From the NCBI RefSeq assembly GCF_001659685.2, contig NZ_LXYE02000002.1, positions 1 through 64,000 on the forward strand: a stretch of DNA of 64,000 nt, read 5' to 3'. Below are positions 6,933 to 16,872 of this stretch, piece after piece. The stretch's first letter is position 1. The number at the start of each line of letters is the position of its first letter. The position numbers were made by a program, and so were the translations under genes. The DNA comes from Labilibacter marinus (GTDB taxonomy: Bacteria > Bacteroidota > Bacteroidia > Bacteroidales > Marinilabiliaceae). The notes under the pieces are model-generated. The model saw only the letters and a program-made list of their open reading frames with translations. It did not search any database and had not been told where the DNA came from.

Positions 6933-8741
6933 ATGAATAATAAATCACATCATACTTTCCATATTCCTGTCATGGGTACAGGTTATACAATTGAATCTCC
7001 ATTAAAGGTTGGACAATACGGAATTAACTCTGTAGTTCCATTGACTGATCATTATATTATGGAGCATTTAATTAAAATTCATAGCGAAAAGAATGGTTTT
7101 GATTATACTGAAACGGATGCTAAAGATCCTAATAACAGACCAGCAATTGTTAAGAATTATTTGAACTTAAGTCATAAAATTGTTCAAGCTAAATTCGAAT
7201 CAGTTAAAAGTTCAGAGTTTACTGAAGGTAGTGAAATTACCAAGTATTTTGAGTTGTTACCAGAATCGTCATCTTTAAGACAAGACTATCTTAACATGTT
7301 AGCTGCACCTGAAGCGGATAAAGAAGCTTTACAGGCAGAGCTAAGAAAAGGTATGACAGCAGGTGAAATTGATGTTAATATCATGACTAAGTTAGATGGT
7401 GTTAATTTCGATAAAGAAGGTAATCCACTTTCATCTGAACTGAATGATGCTCATGCAGCTATCAAAGGTTTTGCTACAAGTGATCTTACTTCTTCGGTAG
7501 TATTATCTGCAGGATTAAATCCTAGGTTATATGGTTATATGGCTACCTTCGATGATTTCTTTCCAGATGAAAATGGCATCATCAAAAAACGCATTGTACT
7601 TAAAGTGAGCGATTATCGTTCGGCTATGGTTCAAGGTAGGTTTTTAGCTAAAAAGGGACTTTGGGTTTCTGAATTTAGAATTGAATCAGGACTGAATTGT
7701 GGAGGTCATGCTTTTGCATCTGACGGTTATCTTTTAGGACCTATCTTAAAAGAATTTAAAGAAAATAAAGAGAAGTTGGTGGAGATGTTATTTGCTGGTT
7801 ATGCAAGTGCATTAAAATCACAAAAAGATATAGAAGTTGAGAAACCATTCCCGGTAGCTTATACAGTGCAAGGAGGAGTAGGTGACTCGGATGAGCACGA
7901 TATGTTTATCAAGTATTACGGAATGGAGTCTATTGGTTGGGGATCGCCTTTAATGTTGGTTCCAGAGGCTACTACGGTAGATGATTTTACTTTAGGCGTG
8001 CTTAAAAATGGAAAAGAGGAAGATTTCTACCTAAGCGATGTTTCTCCACTTGGAGTGCCTTTTAATTCTGTAAGAGGAAACTGGGCGGATATTGAGAAGC
8101 AAAAAAGAATTGATGCGGGTAAACCTGGTGCGGCTTGTTTAAAGAAATTTTTACAATTCAACACGGAGTATACTAAATACCCAGCATGTACTTCTTCTAT
8201 CCAATATCAAAAAACTAAGATTGCTGAATTAACTGAAACGATCTCTAATAAAATTGAGCTTAAAGCTAAAATAGATAAGGTAGTTGAAAAGGCTTGTTTA
8301 TGTGTTGGTTTAGGAAACACTATTATGGAGCACTATAAGCTAAAGTTAGCTAAGGGTGATCATGGTGTTGTAGTATGTCCTGGGCCAAACTTAGCCTACT
8401 TTGATAAGGTAAGTTCGTTGAAGGAAATGATAGACCATATTTATGGAAAATCAAGTGAATTATTTAACTCGGAAAGACCTAACGTTTTTGTAAAAGAGTT
8501 GAAGATTTACATGGATTACCTAAAGGATAAAATTGAAGATTGTAAAGAGGAATTCTCTGCACCTGACATTAAATATTTTAATGCTTTTAAGTCTAACCTA
8601 CAAGATGGAATTTCTTATTATAAGGATTTGTTTTCGAAAGGAGATGAAATGTTTGAGAATATGAAAGAGAAGGCATTAGAAGATCTTTCTGCATATACGC
8701 AAGAGTTATCTGCGATGTTTGTTCCTCAGCCAGCAAAATAA
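6933..8741 (+). CDS. Conserved-looking cytoplasmic protein of unknown function, 602 residues
   Basis: I do not recognise this protein with confidence. It has no signal peptide or membrane segment. The N-terminal half has an alternating helix/strand pattern with an IPVMGTGYTIESPLKVG opening, reminiscent of FMN-dependent TIM-barrel enzymes such as nitronate monooxygenase or glutamate synthase-like proteins. Near residues 254-262 it carries GLNCGGHAF, similar to the glycine/histidine loop of those families. Further conserved-looking cysteines occur in GAACLKKF, PACTSS, KACLCVGLG and VVVCPGPN. The last 100 residues are helical and charged. It is a single gene with its own promoter-like element and a terminator, apparently not part of the neighbouring clusters. 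A flavin oxidoreductase role is only a suggestion. Confidence 0.8.
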   Translation: MNNKSHHTFHIPVMGTGYTIESPLKVGQYGINSVVPLTDHYIMEHLIKIHSEKNGFDYTETDAKDPNNRPAIVKNYLNLSHKIVQAKFESVKSSEFTEGSEITKYFELLPESSSLRQDYLNMLAAPEADKEALQAELRKGMTAGEIDVNIMTKLDGVNFDKEGNPLSSELNDAHAAIKGFATSDLTSSVVLSAGLNPRLYGYMATFDDFFPDENGIIKKRIVLKVSDYRSAMVQGRFLAKKGLWVSEFRIESGLNCGGHAFASDGYLLGPILKEFKENKEKLVEMLFAGYASALKSQKDIEVEKPFPVAYTVQGGVGDSDEHDMFIKYYGMESIGWGSPLMLVPEATTVDDFTLGVLKNGKEEDFYLSDVSPLGVPFNSVRGNWADIEKQKRIDAGKPGAACLKKFLQFNTEYTKYPACTSSIQYQKTKIAELTETISNKIELKAKIDKVVEKACLCVGLGNTIMEHYKLKLAKGDHGVVVCPGPNLAYFDKVSSLKEMIDHIYGKSSELFNSERPNVFVKELKIYMDYLKDKIEDCKEEFSAPDIKYFNAFKSNLQDGISYYKDLFSKGDEMFENMKEKALEDLSAYTQELSAMFVPQPAK

Positions 8742-8767
8742 GAATACAGTAGTTTAATAATATACTT

Positions 8768-8805
8768 AAAAAGGCAACCTTTCGAAAGAGAGGTTGCCTT
8801 TTTTG
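8768..8805 (+). terminator. Rho-independent terminator
   Basis: Stem AAAAAGGCAACCT / AGGTTGCCTTTTT with a 10-base loop and trailing T-run, 27 bases after the unknown 602-residue gene. Confidence 0.88.
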
Positions 8806-8908
8806 TTAAATATAATTTCGGCTTTTAAAATTTATGCTTAAATTGTTCAATGTATAAAATGCTATTATACATTGTCTTGTCTATCTTATTTTCTAAACAA
8901 TTTCACCT

Positions 8909-11900
8909 ATGAAGAAATTCGTATTATTTATTACTGTGCTTACGCTCTCGGTAAGTGCATTCGGACAGATTAGTGCCAAATTAATGCGCTACATGGATAT
9001 ATCGGAAACGCAGATTACATTTGTGTATGGAGGAGATATCTGGTTGGCACCTAAAGCTGGTGGCACGGCAATTCAAATTACGCACTCGCCAGGAGAGGAA
9101 TCTTGGCCTAAGTTTTCACCCGATGGAAAAGAGATAGCCTATACGGCCAGGTATAACGGAAATTCTGATGTATTCGTAGTTCCTGTTACTGGTGGAATTC
9201 CAAGACGTATTACATATAATTCCTTCTCCGATAGAATGATTGATTGGCACCCCGATGGTAAACAGCTACTTTTTGCTTCTGGTAGAAATAGTGGAGTAGG
9301 GCGATTGAATAAGTTTTATATAGTGAGTAAAACGGGTGGTCTCCCCAAAGAGTTAAATATTCCATACGGTGAGTTAGCTTCTTTTTCCGAGAATGGAAAC
9401 AAGCTGGCTTATATTACAAAGATTACAGAAAATTATCCTTTTAAAAGATATCGAGGTGGCTTAACTTCTGATATTATAGTTTATGATTTTATATCAAACA
9501 AAACTGAAAGAATTACAAGCAACGAAGCCAATGATGGCAAGCCAGCATGGGTAGGTGATAATATTTTCTTTCTATCTGATAGAGGTGAGCATATGCGTTT
9601 AAATGTCTGGCAGTACAACCCTAATACAAATGAAAAAACGCAAGTAACCAAGTACAAGGATTTTGATATATCGTTTTTATCTGGAAGTAAAAATGAGTTA
9701 GTATATGAAATGGGAGGAGATTTATTTGTGCATAACACAAGCACAAATAAATCGAGTAAGATTGATGTTAATGTTGTGAGTGATTTATCCGTAGAAATAC
9801 CACGTATTAAAAATGTGGGCGGTAAAATTTCAAATGCTTCAGCTTCTCCAGGTGGCAAGCGTATTGCTTTTGAAGCAAGAGGAGAGATTTTTAACGTTCC
9901 TGTAAAAGAAGGTTTTACTTTGAACTTGACCCAATCGAGTGGCGCATTTGATCAAAATCCATCATGGTCGCCTGATGGCAAAACAATTGCTTACTGGAGT
10001 GATAAATCAGGAGAATATGAGATTTGGTTGCAGGATAGCGAGTCTAAAACCGAAGCTAAAAAGTTAACGAAGCGAGGCAAAGGTTTTGGTTATGATTTAT
10101 TTTGGTCTCCTAATAATAAGATGTTGGCTTTTATAGATGAAACCAATACTATCTACGTAATTGATGCTGAAAGTGGACAAACTACTAAAATAGCCCAAAG
10201 CGAATGGAATATTGGTCATTGGTCAAGGTTTTATTATCCTATCTCATGGTCGCCAGATTCTGAATGGTTGACTTATACCTTGGATCAGGAGAATGCCAAT
10301 GGAGCTATCATGGTTTATAATGTAAAAGCTAAAACTCAGCATCAGGTAACCAAAGGTTTTTATAATGATAACTTTCCTGTTTTTAGTCAGGATGGTAAGT
10401 ACATTTTCTATCAAACTAATAGAAGTATGAATGCTGCTTATTCATCTTTAGGTGATGGAACATGGATTTACCCTAACTCAACACAAATAGCTTCTATCGC
10501 CTTAAAAAAGGATATTCCTTTACTGGTTAAAGTAAAAAATGATACTGTTGACATCAAAAAAGAAAAACCAGAAAAGAAGGAAGAGGACAAAAAGGATGAT
10601 AAGAAAAAGGACGATGATAATAAGAACGGAAAGGATAAAAAAGATAATGGAGTTAAGGTAGAAATTGACTTTGATAATATTGAAGCCAGGGTACAAATAT
10701 TATCGCCCAAAGCAGGCAATATTGGTGCTTTACTTCCTTTTAAAGATAAGTTGGTTTACGTGAGAAGAGCCAATACAGGATCAGGTGGTAAAAATAGTAC
10801 TTTATTTGTTTTAGATTTAAAAAAGAACGAAGAAAAGAAAGTAATAGATAATGTTGGCTTTGTTAGTTCTACAGCGGATGGTGAATCGATGTTGGTGAGT
10901 GTAAAAGGTAAGTACGGAGTAATAAAACCTGCGGCAGGGCAAAAACTAGATAAGCCCATTCCTACAAAAGATATGACCATGAATTGGGTTCCGAAAGAGG
11001 AGTGGAGACAGATTTTTAATGATACATGGAGGCGTCACCGCGATTTCTTTTACGACCCGAATATGCATGGCGTTGATTGGGATGGCTTGCGTAAACAATA
11101 TGCTAGCTTGGTGGAAGATGCTAGAACGCGTTGGGATATTAATAATATTCAGGCTAGTCTGGTAGCTGAGTTGAGTGCAGGACATACCTATGCCGGTGGT
11201 GGAGATATGGAACGTAGTCCATCTACTTCGGGCGGATTTTTAGGAATTGACTGGCAGTTGGATGGAAAGCAATATAAAATTAAACGTATTGTAAAACCAG
11301 CCGATTGGGATACTCAAGTGCGTTCGCCATTTGATAAACCAGGTGTTAAGGCGAAAGTAGGAGATTATATTCATTCGGTAAATGGGATTAAACTAAACCC
11401 AGAACAGGATCCTTATGCTGCCTTTGAGGGGTTAGGTGGAAAAACGGTGCAGTTAATGATTTCTTCAACAGGAGAATTAAAGGATGCTAAAGAGGTCGTG
11501 GTAAAATGTTTAAATGGTGGTCAGGAACGTAATTTACGTTATTTAGAATGGATTGAGAATAACCGTAAAATGGTTGATCAACTTTCTGATGGACAATTAG
11601 GTTACGTATATATGTCTAACACATCTAGTCAAGGACAGATGGAATTGGTTCGTATGTTCTATGGTCAGTTAGATAAAAAAGGCTTTATTATTGATGAGCG
11701 CTTTAATGGCGGAGGACAATTGGCTGATCGCTTTTTAGAATTGCTTCAACGCCCTGTAAATTGTCACTTGCATTGGCGACACGGGAAAGATCATCGAAGT
11801 CCTGTTAAAACCAATACAGGCCCTATGGGAATGTTGATTAACGGCTGGGCTGGTTCTGGTGGCGATGGTCTTCCTTGGGCTTTTCAAGAGTTAAAAGCTG

Positions 11901-12217
11901 GGCCTATTGTGGGTGAACGTACTTTAGGTATCTTGGTTGGACCAGCCACTGGTCATGGTTTAATTGATGGTGGAGGGATAACTGTTCCTGGAGCCAGATT
12001 ATATGATAATGACGGGCATTGGTTTTGGGAAGGAGAAGGTGTGAGACCAGACTTTAAAGTTTGGGACGATCCGAATGTGCTAATGCAAGGTCGCGATCCG
12101 CAAATAGAAAAAGTAGTGGAAGAGGTACTGAAGAAAGTAAAAGAAAATAAACATTTAATTACACCAGCCCCTCCGTTAGAAGAAAGGACAGCAAAGTCGA
12201 TGCTTAAATCGAGTTAA
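8909..12217 (+). CDS. Tricorn-type protease (S41 family) with beta-propeller and PDZ domains
   Basis: Large exported serine peptidase of 1102 residues. A signal peptide (about residues 1-19, ending SVSAFG) precedes two stretches of PD40/WD-like propeller blades (about 30-540), many ending in FSPDGK or WSPDGK. A very charged Lys/Glu/Asp linker spans about 545-590, followed by the C1 region, a PDZ domain (about 770-860) and the S41 catalytic domain. The catalytic His is probably in LSAGHTYAG (near 757) and the nucleophile in GWAGSGGDG (near 982), with the family's VRPD near the end. Archaeal Tricorn degrades peptides downstream of the proteasome; Bacteroidota homologues are periplasmic. It is monocistronic and ends at a terminator shared with the convergent gene. 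Confidence 0.9.
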   Translation: MKKFVLFITVLTLSVSAFGQISAKLMRYMDISETQITFVYGGDIWLAPKAGGTAIQITHSPGEESWPKFSPDGKEIAYTARYNGNSDVFVVPVTGGIPRRITYNSFSDRMIDWHPDGKQLLFASGRNSGVGRLNKFYIVSKTGGLPKELNIPYGELASFSENGNKLAYITKITENYPFKRYRGGLTSDIIVYDFISNKTERITSNEANDGKPAWVGDNIFFLSDRGEHMRLNVWQYNPNTNEKTQVTKYKDFDISFLSGSKNELVYEMGGDLFVHNTSTNKSSKIDVNVVSDLSVEIPRIKNVGGKISNASASPGGKRIAFEARGEIFNVPVKEGFTLNLTQSSGAFDQNPSWSPDGKTIAYWSDKSGEYEIWLQDSESKTEAKKLTKRGKGFGYDLFWSPNNKMLAFIDETNTIYVIDAESGQTTKIAQSEWNIGHWSRFYYPISWSPDSEWLTYTLDQENANGAIMVYNVKAKTQHQVTKGFYNDNFPVFSQDGKYIFYQTNRSMNAAYSSLGDGTWIYPNSTQIASIALKKDIPLLVKVKNDTVDIKKEKPEKKEEDKKDDKKKDDDNKNGKDKKDNGVKVEIDFDNIEARVQILSPKAGNIGALLPFKDKLVYVRRANTGSGGKNSTLFVLDLKKNEEKKVIDNVGFVSSTADGESMLVSVKGKYGVIKPAAGQKLDKPIPTKDMTMNWVPKEEWRQIFNDTWRRHRDFFYDPNMHGVDWDGLRKQYASLVEDARTRWDINNIQASLVAELSAGHTYAGGGDMERSPSTSGGFLGIDWQLDGKQYKIKRIVKPADWDTQVRSPFDKPGVKAKVGDYIHSVNGIKLNPEQDPYAAFEGLGGKTVQLMISSTGELKDAKEVVVKCLNGGQERNLRYLEWIENNRKMVDQLSDGQLGYVYMSNTSSQGQMELVRMFYGQLDKKGFIIDERFNGGGQLADRFLELLQRPVNCHLHWRHGKDHRSPVKTNTGPMGMLINGWAGSGGDGLPWAFQELKAGPIVGERTLGILVGPATGHGLIDGGGITVPGARLYDNDGHWFWEGEGVRPDFKVWDDPNVLMQGRDPQIEKVVEEVLKKVKENKHLITPAPPLEERTAKSMLKSS

Positions 12218-12240
12218 GCTGGGTTTGATAAGAAATGAAA

Positions 12241-12288
12241 AAAGGGAGAAAGCTGATTATATGTTATCAGCTTTCTCCCTTTCTTTTT
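12241..12288. terminator. Bidirectional terminator between convergent genes
   Basis: Perfect 17-bp stem (12241-12257 with 12266-12282) flanked by A-rich sequence on the left and a T-run on the right. It serves the protease gene and, on the other strand, the DUF4395 gene ending at 12306. Confidence 0.92.
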
Positions 12289-12305
12289 TATATTAATTAA
12301 GGTGT

Positions 12306-12839
12306 TTATACCTCACAAGAATCACCCATACAATTTGGTTTTTCCTTAGGTTCTTTGATTACTTTAATTTTTATCAAGCCATAATAAATTTTACACCCAA
12401 TACATATTCCAAAGGCTGTTTCTAAAAATAATAGAAGCAAGCATACCAAACACATCATACAAATAGGGTCGAAATATTTAACATCCTCCAATAAAAAGAA
12501 TGACAAAATAAAGATGGCTCCTGTTAATAAACTTCCTAAACTCCAGGCAAAACGTTTTTGAATAGCACCTATATGCAAAGGTGTTTGTTTGCGTACTAAT
12601 AACCAAGAAATAAATACGGTTGGCGCAAACTTAGGGTTAATCAGCACTGCCACTAAGAAATTGAATAACAAAATACCAGATAAGTATGGCAGAACGATAT
12701 AATTTTCAAGAATAAAAGCATTAATAAAAGCTATCATGCCCAATAAAAACATGATGCCTGAGTTTCCTCGTACAACTCTTTCGTTTAAAACTTTATAGTT
12801 TATACCTTCAATGTTTTCTCCAAAACTAAAAAATGACAT
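12306..12839 (-). CDS. DUF4395 family integral membrane protein
   Basis: A 177-residue membrane protein with about four hydrophobic segments. The N-terminal NERVVRGNSG segment, the central NPKFAPTVFISWLLVRKQ loop and the late CIGCK motif match the DUF4395 family as I know it. The C-terminus ends with two cysteines (NCMGDSC). Family members often sit near thioredoxin or sulfur-transfer genes, but none is adjacent here, so no pathway can be assigned. It lies in the same orientation as the CPCC protein upstream of it (73-base gap) and could be cotranscribed with it. Confidence 0.8.
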   Translation of the reverse strand: MSFFSFGENIEGINYKVLNERVVRGNSGIMFLLGMIAFINAFILENYIVLPYLSGILLFNFLVAVLINPKFAPTVFISWLLVRKQTPLHIGAIQKRFAWSLGSLLTGAIFILSFFLLEDVKYFDPICMMCLVCLLLLFLETAFGICIGCKIYYGLIKIKVIKEPKEKPNCMGDSCEV

Positions 12840-12912
12840 AGTATTTTTGTTTGAGTGTTATTATTAATAGGTGATTTACTTCACCCGTTCTTCTTGTTGC
12901 TTCCTCTTTATC

Positions 12913-13185
12913 CTACTTCCATTCAGGATTTCGTTTATCCTGTGGAGTGATTTTTCTACAATAGCGTTTCATATCTTCGATACTTACACCTATTTCATCA
13001 AAGTTTAATTGAGCTTGTTCTAGCGAAACCAAATTGCAACTAAACTCTAATTTTGGATCTTTATACTGCAGTTCATCATCCTCCCAATAACAGATCTGGC
13101 ATATTTCCATTTCAAGTCTTTTCTCAGGTATGCAGGTGTTGTATCCGCAGCAAGGACAGTATTCGTTAAGCTCAATTTTCTTCAT
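12913..13185 (-). CDS. Small CPCC-motif cysteine-rich protein
   Basis: This 90-residue soluble protein has a clear metal-binding-type cysteine pattern: CPCC at 10-13, Cys18, then CQIC at 29-32, followed by a YWEDDE acidic patch. This matches the cysteine-rich CPCC family, small probable zinc-binding domains of unknown function that are also found near polymorphic toxin loci as possible immunity proteins. No toxin gene is visible here. Its neighbour downstream on the same strand is the DUF4395 membrane protein. Confidence 0.75.
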   Translation of the reverse strand: MKKIELNEYCPCCGYNTCIPEKRLEMEICQICYWEDDELQYKDPKLEFSCNLVSLEQAQLNFDEIGVSIEDMKRYCRKITPQDKRNPEWK

Positions 13186-13466
13186 AAATATAAAAGTATA
13201 AAAACGCTGATGGTCAGTATAAAAAGTAATGAAACAAAAGTGTTTTAACCAATTATCTCGACCATACGTGTTTTATCGCAGCAAATATAATAAAAGGGAT
13301 GGCTAATGCCTTAAATAAAGCATACCAAAGCTAAATATTACGCTCACACACTTTAAATGGATGCTTGAATACATAAAAATATACTTTTTAGTGTATTTTA
13401 GCAGGAAGTTAAACAATAGTAATAAAGCTGCTAAAACTTAGTTGGCCAAGCTTTAAAAAAGACAAT

Positions 13467-14942
13467 ATGCACAAACTCATTTTTAATCTATTCTATTTAT
13501 TTGTATTCATTGCTACAATAGGATTAGTATCCTGCCAAAACCAAGCTGCAGACGAAAAACAAACTGTAAAGTCGAATAAACCTAATGTGATATTGGTGGT
13601 GTCGGATGACCATGGTAAAGATGCCTTAGGGTGTTATGGAAACCCGATTATTGAAACCCCGAATCTTGATAAATTGGCTTCGGAAGGCGTAAGGTTTAAT
13701 AACGCATACTGTACTAGCGCTAGTTGTGCGGCCAGTCGTTCGGTTATTTTAACAGGACAATTTGGTCATGCCACGGGGTCTTACGGGCATGTTCATGATT
13801 ATCATCACTTCAGTACATTCGATGGTATTAAATCTTTACCTGTTCTTTTAGAGGAGGCGGGATATGCTACAGCCAGAATTGGAAAATACCATGTGGCACC
13901 AGAATCGGTTTATCATTTTCAAGAGGTACTTGAGGCTGACCCGCGTAATACGGTGGAGATGGCTAATAAGTGTGAAGGTATTTTAAGTTCAGATAAACCA
14001 TTCTTTCTTTACTTTTGTCCTGATGATCCACATCGTGGTCACCCGTTTAAGCCAGCACGTTGGGATATGCCCAATACCTTTGGTAACAAAAAGGAGGGTT
14101 ATGAAGGTGTAGAAACCAAAGTTTATGATCCTAAAGATGTAATTGTTCCTGAGTATTTGCCAGATACAAACCAATCGAGAGAAGAGATAGCGGAATACTA
14201 CCAAAGTATTTCGAGGGTTGATCAAGGATTTGGGCGATTGATGAATATGTTAGAAAAGGCTGGTAAAATGGATAATACTATTATTATTTATATATCAGAT
14301 AATGGTATGGCCTTTCCAGGAGCAAAAACAACAGTGTACGAACCAGGTATTCAATTGCCATGCATTGTTAAAAGCCCTTCGATAAAAAATAAAGGAACCC
14401 AAAATAACGCTATGGTTTCGTGGGTAGATTTAACACCTACCATATTAAATATGGCTGATGTTAGTTATAAGGCAGAAGATTTTCAAGGACGCTCATTTAA
14501 AAATATTGTAGAGAATGATAAAGCTGAAGGATGGGATGAGGTATATGCTTCTCATACTTTTCATGAAATAACTATGTACTACCCTATGCGTGCATGTAGG
14601 GTTGGTAATTACAAGTTAATATGGAACACTGCGTGGCGTTTAGAATACCCGTTTGCATCCGATCTTTGGGCTTCGTCTACTTGGCAGGGAGTATATAGAA
14701 GTGGCCAGGAGTTTTATGGTAACAGAAAAATGGAAGATTATTTATTTCGTCCAGAATTTGAATTATTTGACTTGTCAAATGACCCTTGGGAAGCTAAAAA
14801 CTTAGCGAAAGATAAAAAGTATGCCGATGTACTTAAAGAGATGAAGGCAAAATTAAAAGCCTACCAATTAGAAACACGCGATCCGTGGATTATCATGTGG
14901 GATCATGATAGCTCTATGCAAGGCACTGGTGTAAACCTTTAA
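13467..14942 (+). CDS. Lipoprotein sulfatase, N-sulfoglucosamine sulfohydrolase-like (S1 family)
   Basis: Formylglycine-dependent sulfatase of 491 residues. Lipobox Cys23 (GLVSC) predicts membrane anchoring. The calcium-binding aspartates are in VSDDHG (47-48). The maturation motif is CAASR at 87-91: a C-x-A-x-R form, with Cys87 the residue expected to become formylglycine. A second metal-binding cluster occurs in IYISDNGMAFPGAKTTVYEPG. The C-terminal DPWIIMWDHD end resembles heparan N-sulfatase-like members. It is the first gene of the polysaccharide locus, is followed by its own terminator at 14965, and probably removes sulfate esters from an algal glycan in the periplasm or at the cell surface. 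The sulfate position cleaved is unknown. Confidence 0.9.
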   Translation: MHKLIFNLFYLFVFIATIGLVSCQNQAADEKQTVKSNKPNVILVVSDDHGKDALGCYGNPIIETPNLDKLASEGVRFNNAYCTSASCAASRSVILTGQFGHATGSYGHVHDYHHFSTFDGIKSLPVLLEEAGYATARIGKYHVAPESVYHFQEVLEADPRNTVEMANKCEGILSSDKPFFLYFCPDDPHRGHPFKPARWDMPNTFGNKKEGYEGVETKVYDPKDVIVPEYLPDTNQSREEIAEYYQSISRVDQGFGRLMNMLEKAGKMDNTIIIYISDNGMAFPGAKTTVYEPGIQLPCIVKSPSIKNKGTQNNAMVSWVDLTPTILNMADVSYKAEDFQGRSFKNIVENDKAEGWDEVYASHTFHEITMYYPMRACRVGNYKLIWNTAWRLEYPFASDLWASSTWQGVYRSGQEFYGNRKMEDYLFRPEFELFDLSNDPWEAKNLAKDKKYADVLKEMKAKLKAYQLETRDPWIIMWDHDSSMQGTGVNL

Positions 14943-14964
14943 TTTAAGATAAACATATTAAGAT

Positions 14965-14996
14965 GCTGTTAGAAATTGATTCTGGCAGCTTTTTTT
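14965..14996 (+). terminator. Rho-independent terminator after first sulfatase
   Basis: 10-bp stem GCTGTTAGAA / TTCTGGCAGC (two G-T pairs) with a 5-base loop, followed by seven T. Confidence 0.82.
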
Positions 14997-15129
14997 ATAC
15001 CCGTAAAAACATGGTTGGTATTGCGACGAACTTTTGCGAGCGGAAAACTTCACACTTTTGGCATATAATGTCATCCGATAATTTACCGATAGTTTACAGG
15101 TTGATATTGATTAATTAAACTGATAAGTT

Positions 15130-16542
15130 ATGAAGAGATATCTGTTAATTACGTTTTTATGCATATTGAGTATTAAAGGTATTAATGCAAGCAACAAGTC
15201 TAAACCCAATGTATTACTCATTATGGTGGATGATATGAACGATTGGGTAGGTGCTTTTGGTGGGAACCAACAAGCCATAACACCGCATATGGATAAACTT
15301 GCGGCTAAAAGTGTAATATTTAAAAATGCCTATTGCTCGGCCGCTTTATGTAATCCATCACGTACAAGTATGTTGACTGGTTATCAGCCTGCAACAACAG
15401 GTGTTTATGGTAATTCAGAACATTTTAGAGAATTACCTGGTTTTGAAAATACAGTAACCTTACCACAGTATTTTGAAAAGAATGGATATAGCACTGCTGC
15501 GGGGGGTAAAATATTTCACAGCCCCAGAGGACCTGCAGCTAAACCTAGACCAGGAAGTGATCCTGGGTCGTTTCAAGAAGAATTGCGAGGAGGATTAGGA
15601 ACCTCTTATCCTGATAAAGAATTGCGCAGTCAGCATGGCCTTAATTTAAACCAGAAGGGCATTAATAAGCATTTTATACATTCGTTTGATTGGTATGGTG
15701 TTGATGAGAAATTAGAAGATACACACGATTGGAAATCTTCGGACTATTGTGCTCAATTTTTAGAGAAAGAACACGAAAAGCCGTTCTTTTTAGCATGCGG
15801 AATATTCCGCCCCCACTTACCTTGGTATGCCCCTAAGGAGTTTTTCGATTTGTATAATTTAGATGATATAAATCTTCCTGAGGTAAAAGAAGATGATTTG
15901 GATGATGTTGGGAAATTAGGAGCCAGATTGCCTCAAAAGGTATTGCACAGTGAGTTGATTAAAAATGATAAATGGAAAGAGGCAGTTAGAGCCTATTTAG
16001 CGAATTTATCTTTTGCAGATGCTTGTGTGGGGCATTTAATGGAAGCGCTAAACAGTAGTGCCTATGCCGAGAATACCATTATTGTTTTAATGGGCGATCA
16101 TGGTTGGCATTTGGGGGAAAAGCAACATTGGTCTAAAAATGTGCTTTGGGAGCGATCGGCAAAAACACCATTATTAATTCTCGATCCAAGAAATAAAAAA
16201 AGTGGGATAAGTACCCGTATAGTTTCTTTGTTGGATGTGTATCCAACCTTAGTTGATTTATGCGAGTTACCTGTTAAAGATGATTTAGAAGGGGAGAGTC
16301 TAAAAATACTTATCAACAATCCGAAGGCAAAATGGGACAAGTTTGCTCTTACCTCCAAAGCCAAAGGAATGCATACCCTGCGAAATGAGAACTACAGATA
16401 CATTGTTTATCCAGATGGATTCGAGGAGTTGTACGATCATCGTAACGATCCTAACGAGTGGACGAATATTGCCTCTGAAAAAGAAAATGATACAATTTTA
16501 AATATGTTTAGGGTTGAACTAAAAGAGAAGCTGAATAAATAG
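15130..16542 (+). CDS. Exported sulfatase, iduronate-2-sulfatase-like (S1 family)
   Basis: Sulfatase of 470 residues with a cleavable signal peptide (about residues 1-20, ending GINA). The catalytic Cys74 lies in the classical CNPSR motif and the metal aspartates in MVDDMND (34-35). The AAGGKIFHS loop, the GIFRPHLPWYAPKEF segment and GDHGWHLGEKQHW are strongly reminiscent of the iduronate-2-sulfatase subgroup, which usually acts on 2-O-sulfate of hexoses or uronic acids. It is co-oriented with the first sulfatase but separated from it by a terminator. The pairing of two different sulfatase subgroups suggests a glycan with more than one kind of sulfate ester. Confidence 0.9.
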   Translation: MKRYLLITFLCILSIKGINASNKSKPNVLLIMVDDMNDWVGAFGGNQQAITPHMDKLAAKSVIFKNAYCSAALCNPSRTSMLTGYQPATTGVYGNSEHFRELPGFENTVTLPQYFEKNGYSTAAGGKIFHSPRGPAAKPRPGSDPGSFQEELRGGLGTSYPDKELRSQHGLNLNQKGINKHFIHSFDWYGVDEKLEDTHDWKSSDYCAQFLEKEHEKPFFLACGIFRPHLPWYAPKEFFDLYNLDDINLPEVKEDDLDDVGKLGARLPQKVLHSELIKNDKWKEAVRAYLANLSFADACVGHLMEALNSSAYAENTIIVLMGDHGWHLGEKQHWSKNVLWERSAKTPLLILDPRNKKSGISTRIVSLLDVYPTLVDLCELPVKDDLEGESLKILINNPKAKWDKFALTSKAKGMHTLRNENYRYIVYPDGFEELYDHRNDPNEWTNIASEKENDTILNMFRVELKEKLNK

Positions 16543-16872
16543 TTTTTTAGCTTACGAATTAAAAGTAATTGTTCAATTTTAATATAAATAATAGAATTTT
16601 TAAAAGTAATTAGCAGGGTAAAGAGTTTTAAGTGGACAAAAATAAATAGCGTAGTTATAAATCGTAAGTGATCTTTAAAACGTTTTAAAATATTCAATAC
16701 TGAAGAGAGTTTGGTTCTTTGTAATTGTTTGTGATATAGATTGTAAGGGAGTTTGTTTCGTATTTTAGAAAGTGTGAGGAATTAACTAACAGATTCATAT
16801 TTTGTACTTGCAGGCAATAGTGTGGCAGTTATAAGCAATACTTTAGCGGCTTATTATTTGGAATCTACAGTT
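16543..16872. other. Gene-free spacer before the ECF sigma gene
   Basis: About 330 AT-rich bases. I see two copies of TTAAAAGTAATT (16559-16570 and 16600-16611), 41 bp apart, and no convincing ORF or terminator. A GTG at 16822 would extend the sigma factor by 17 residues, but those residues do not resemble the family. Confidence 0.5.

Noticed and set aside
10468-10719. 83-residue reverse ORF in the Tricorn gene
   Set aside because: Its Ser/Phe-rich sequence is the antisense of the Lys/Glu/Asp-rich linker of the protease.
16822-16872. GTG start extending the ECF sigma factor by 17 residues
   Set aside because: The extra residues do not match the family, and the ATG at 16873 gives the usual length.
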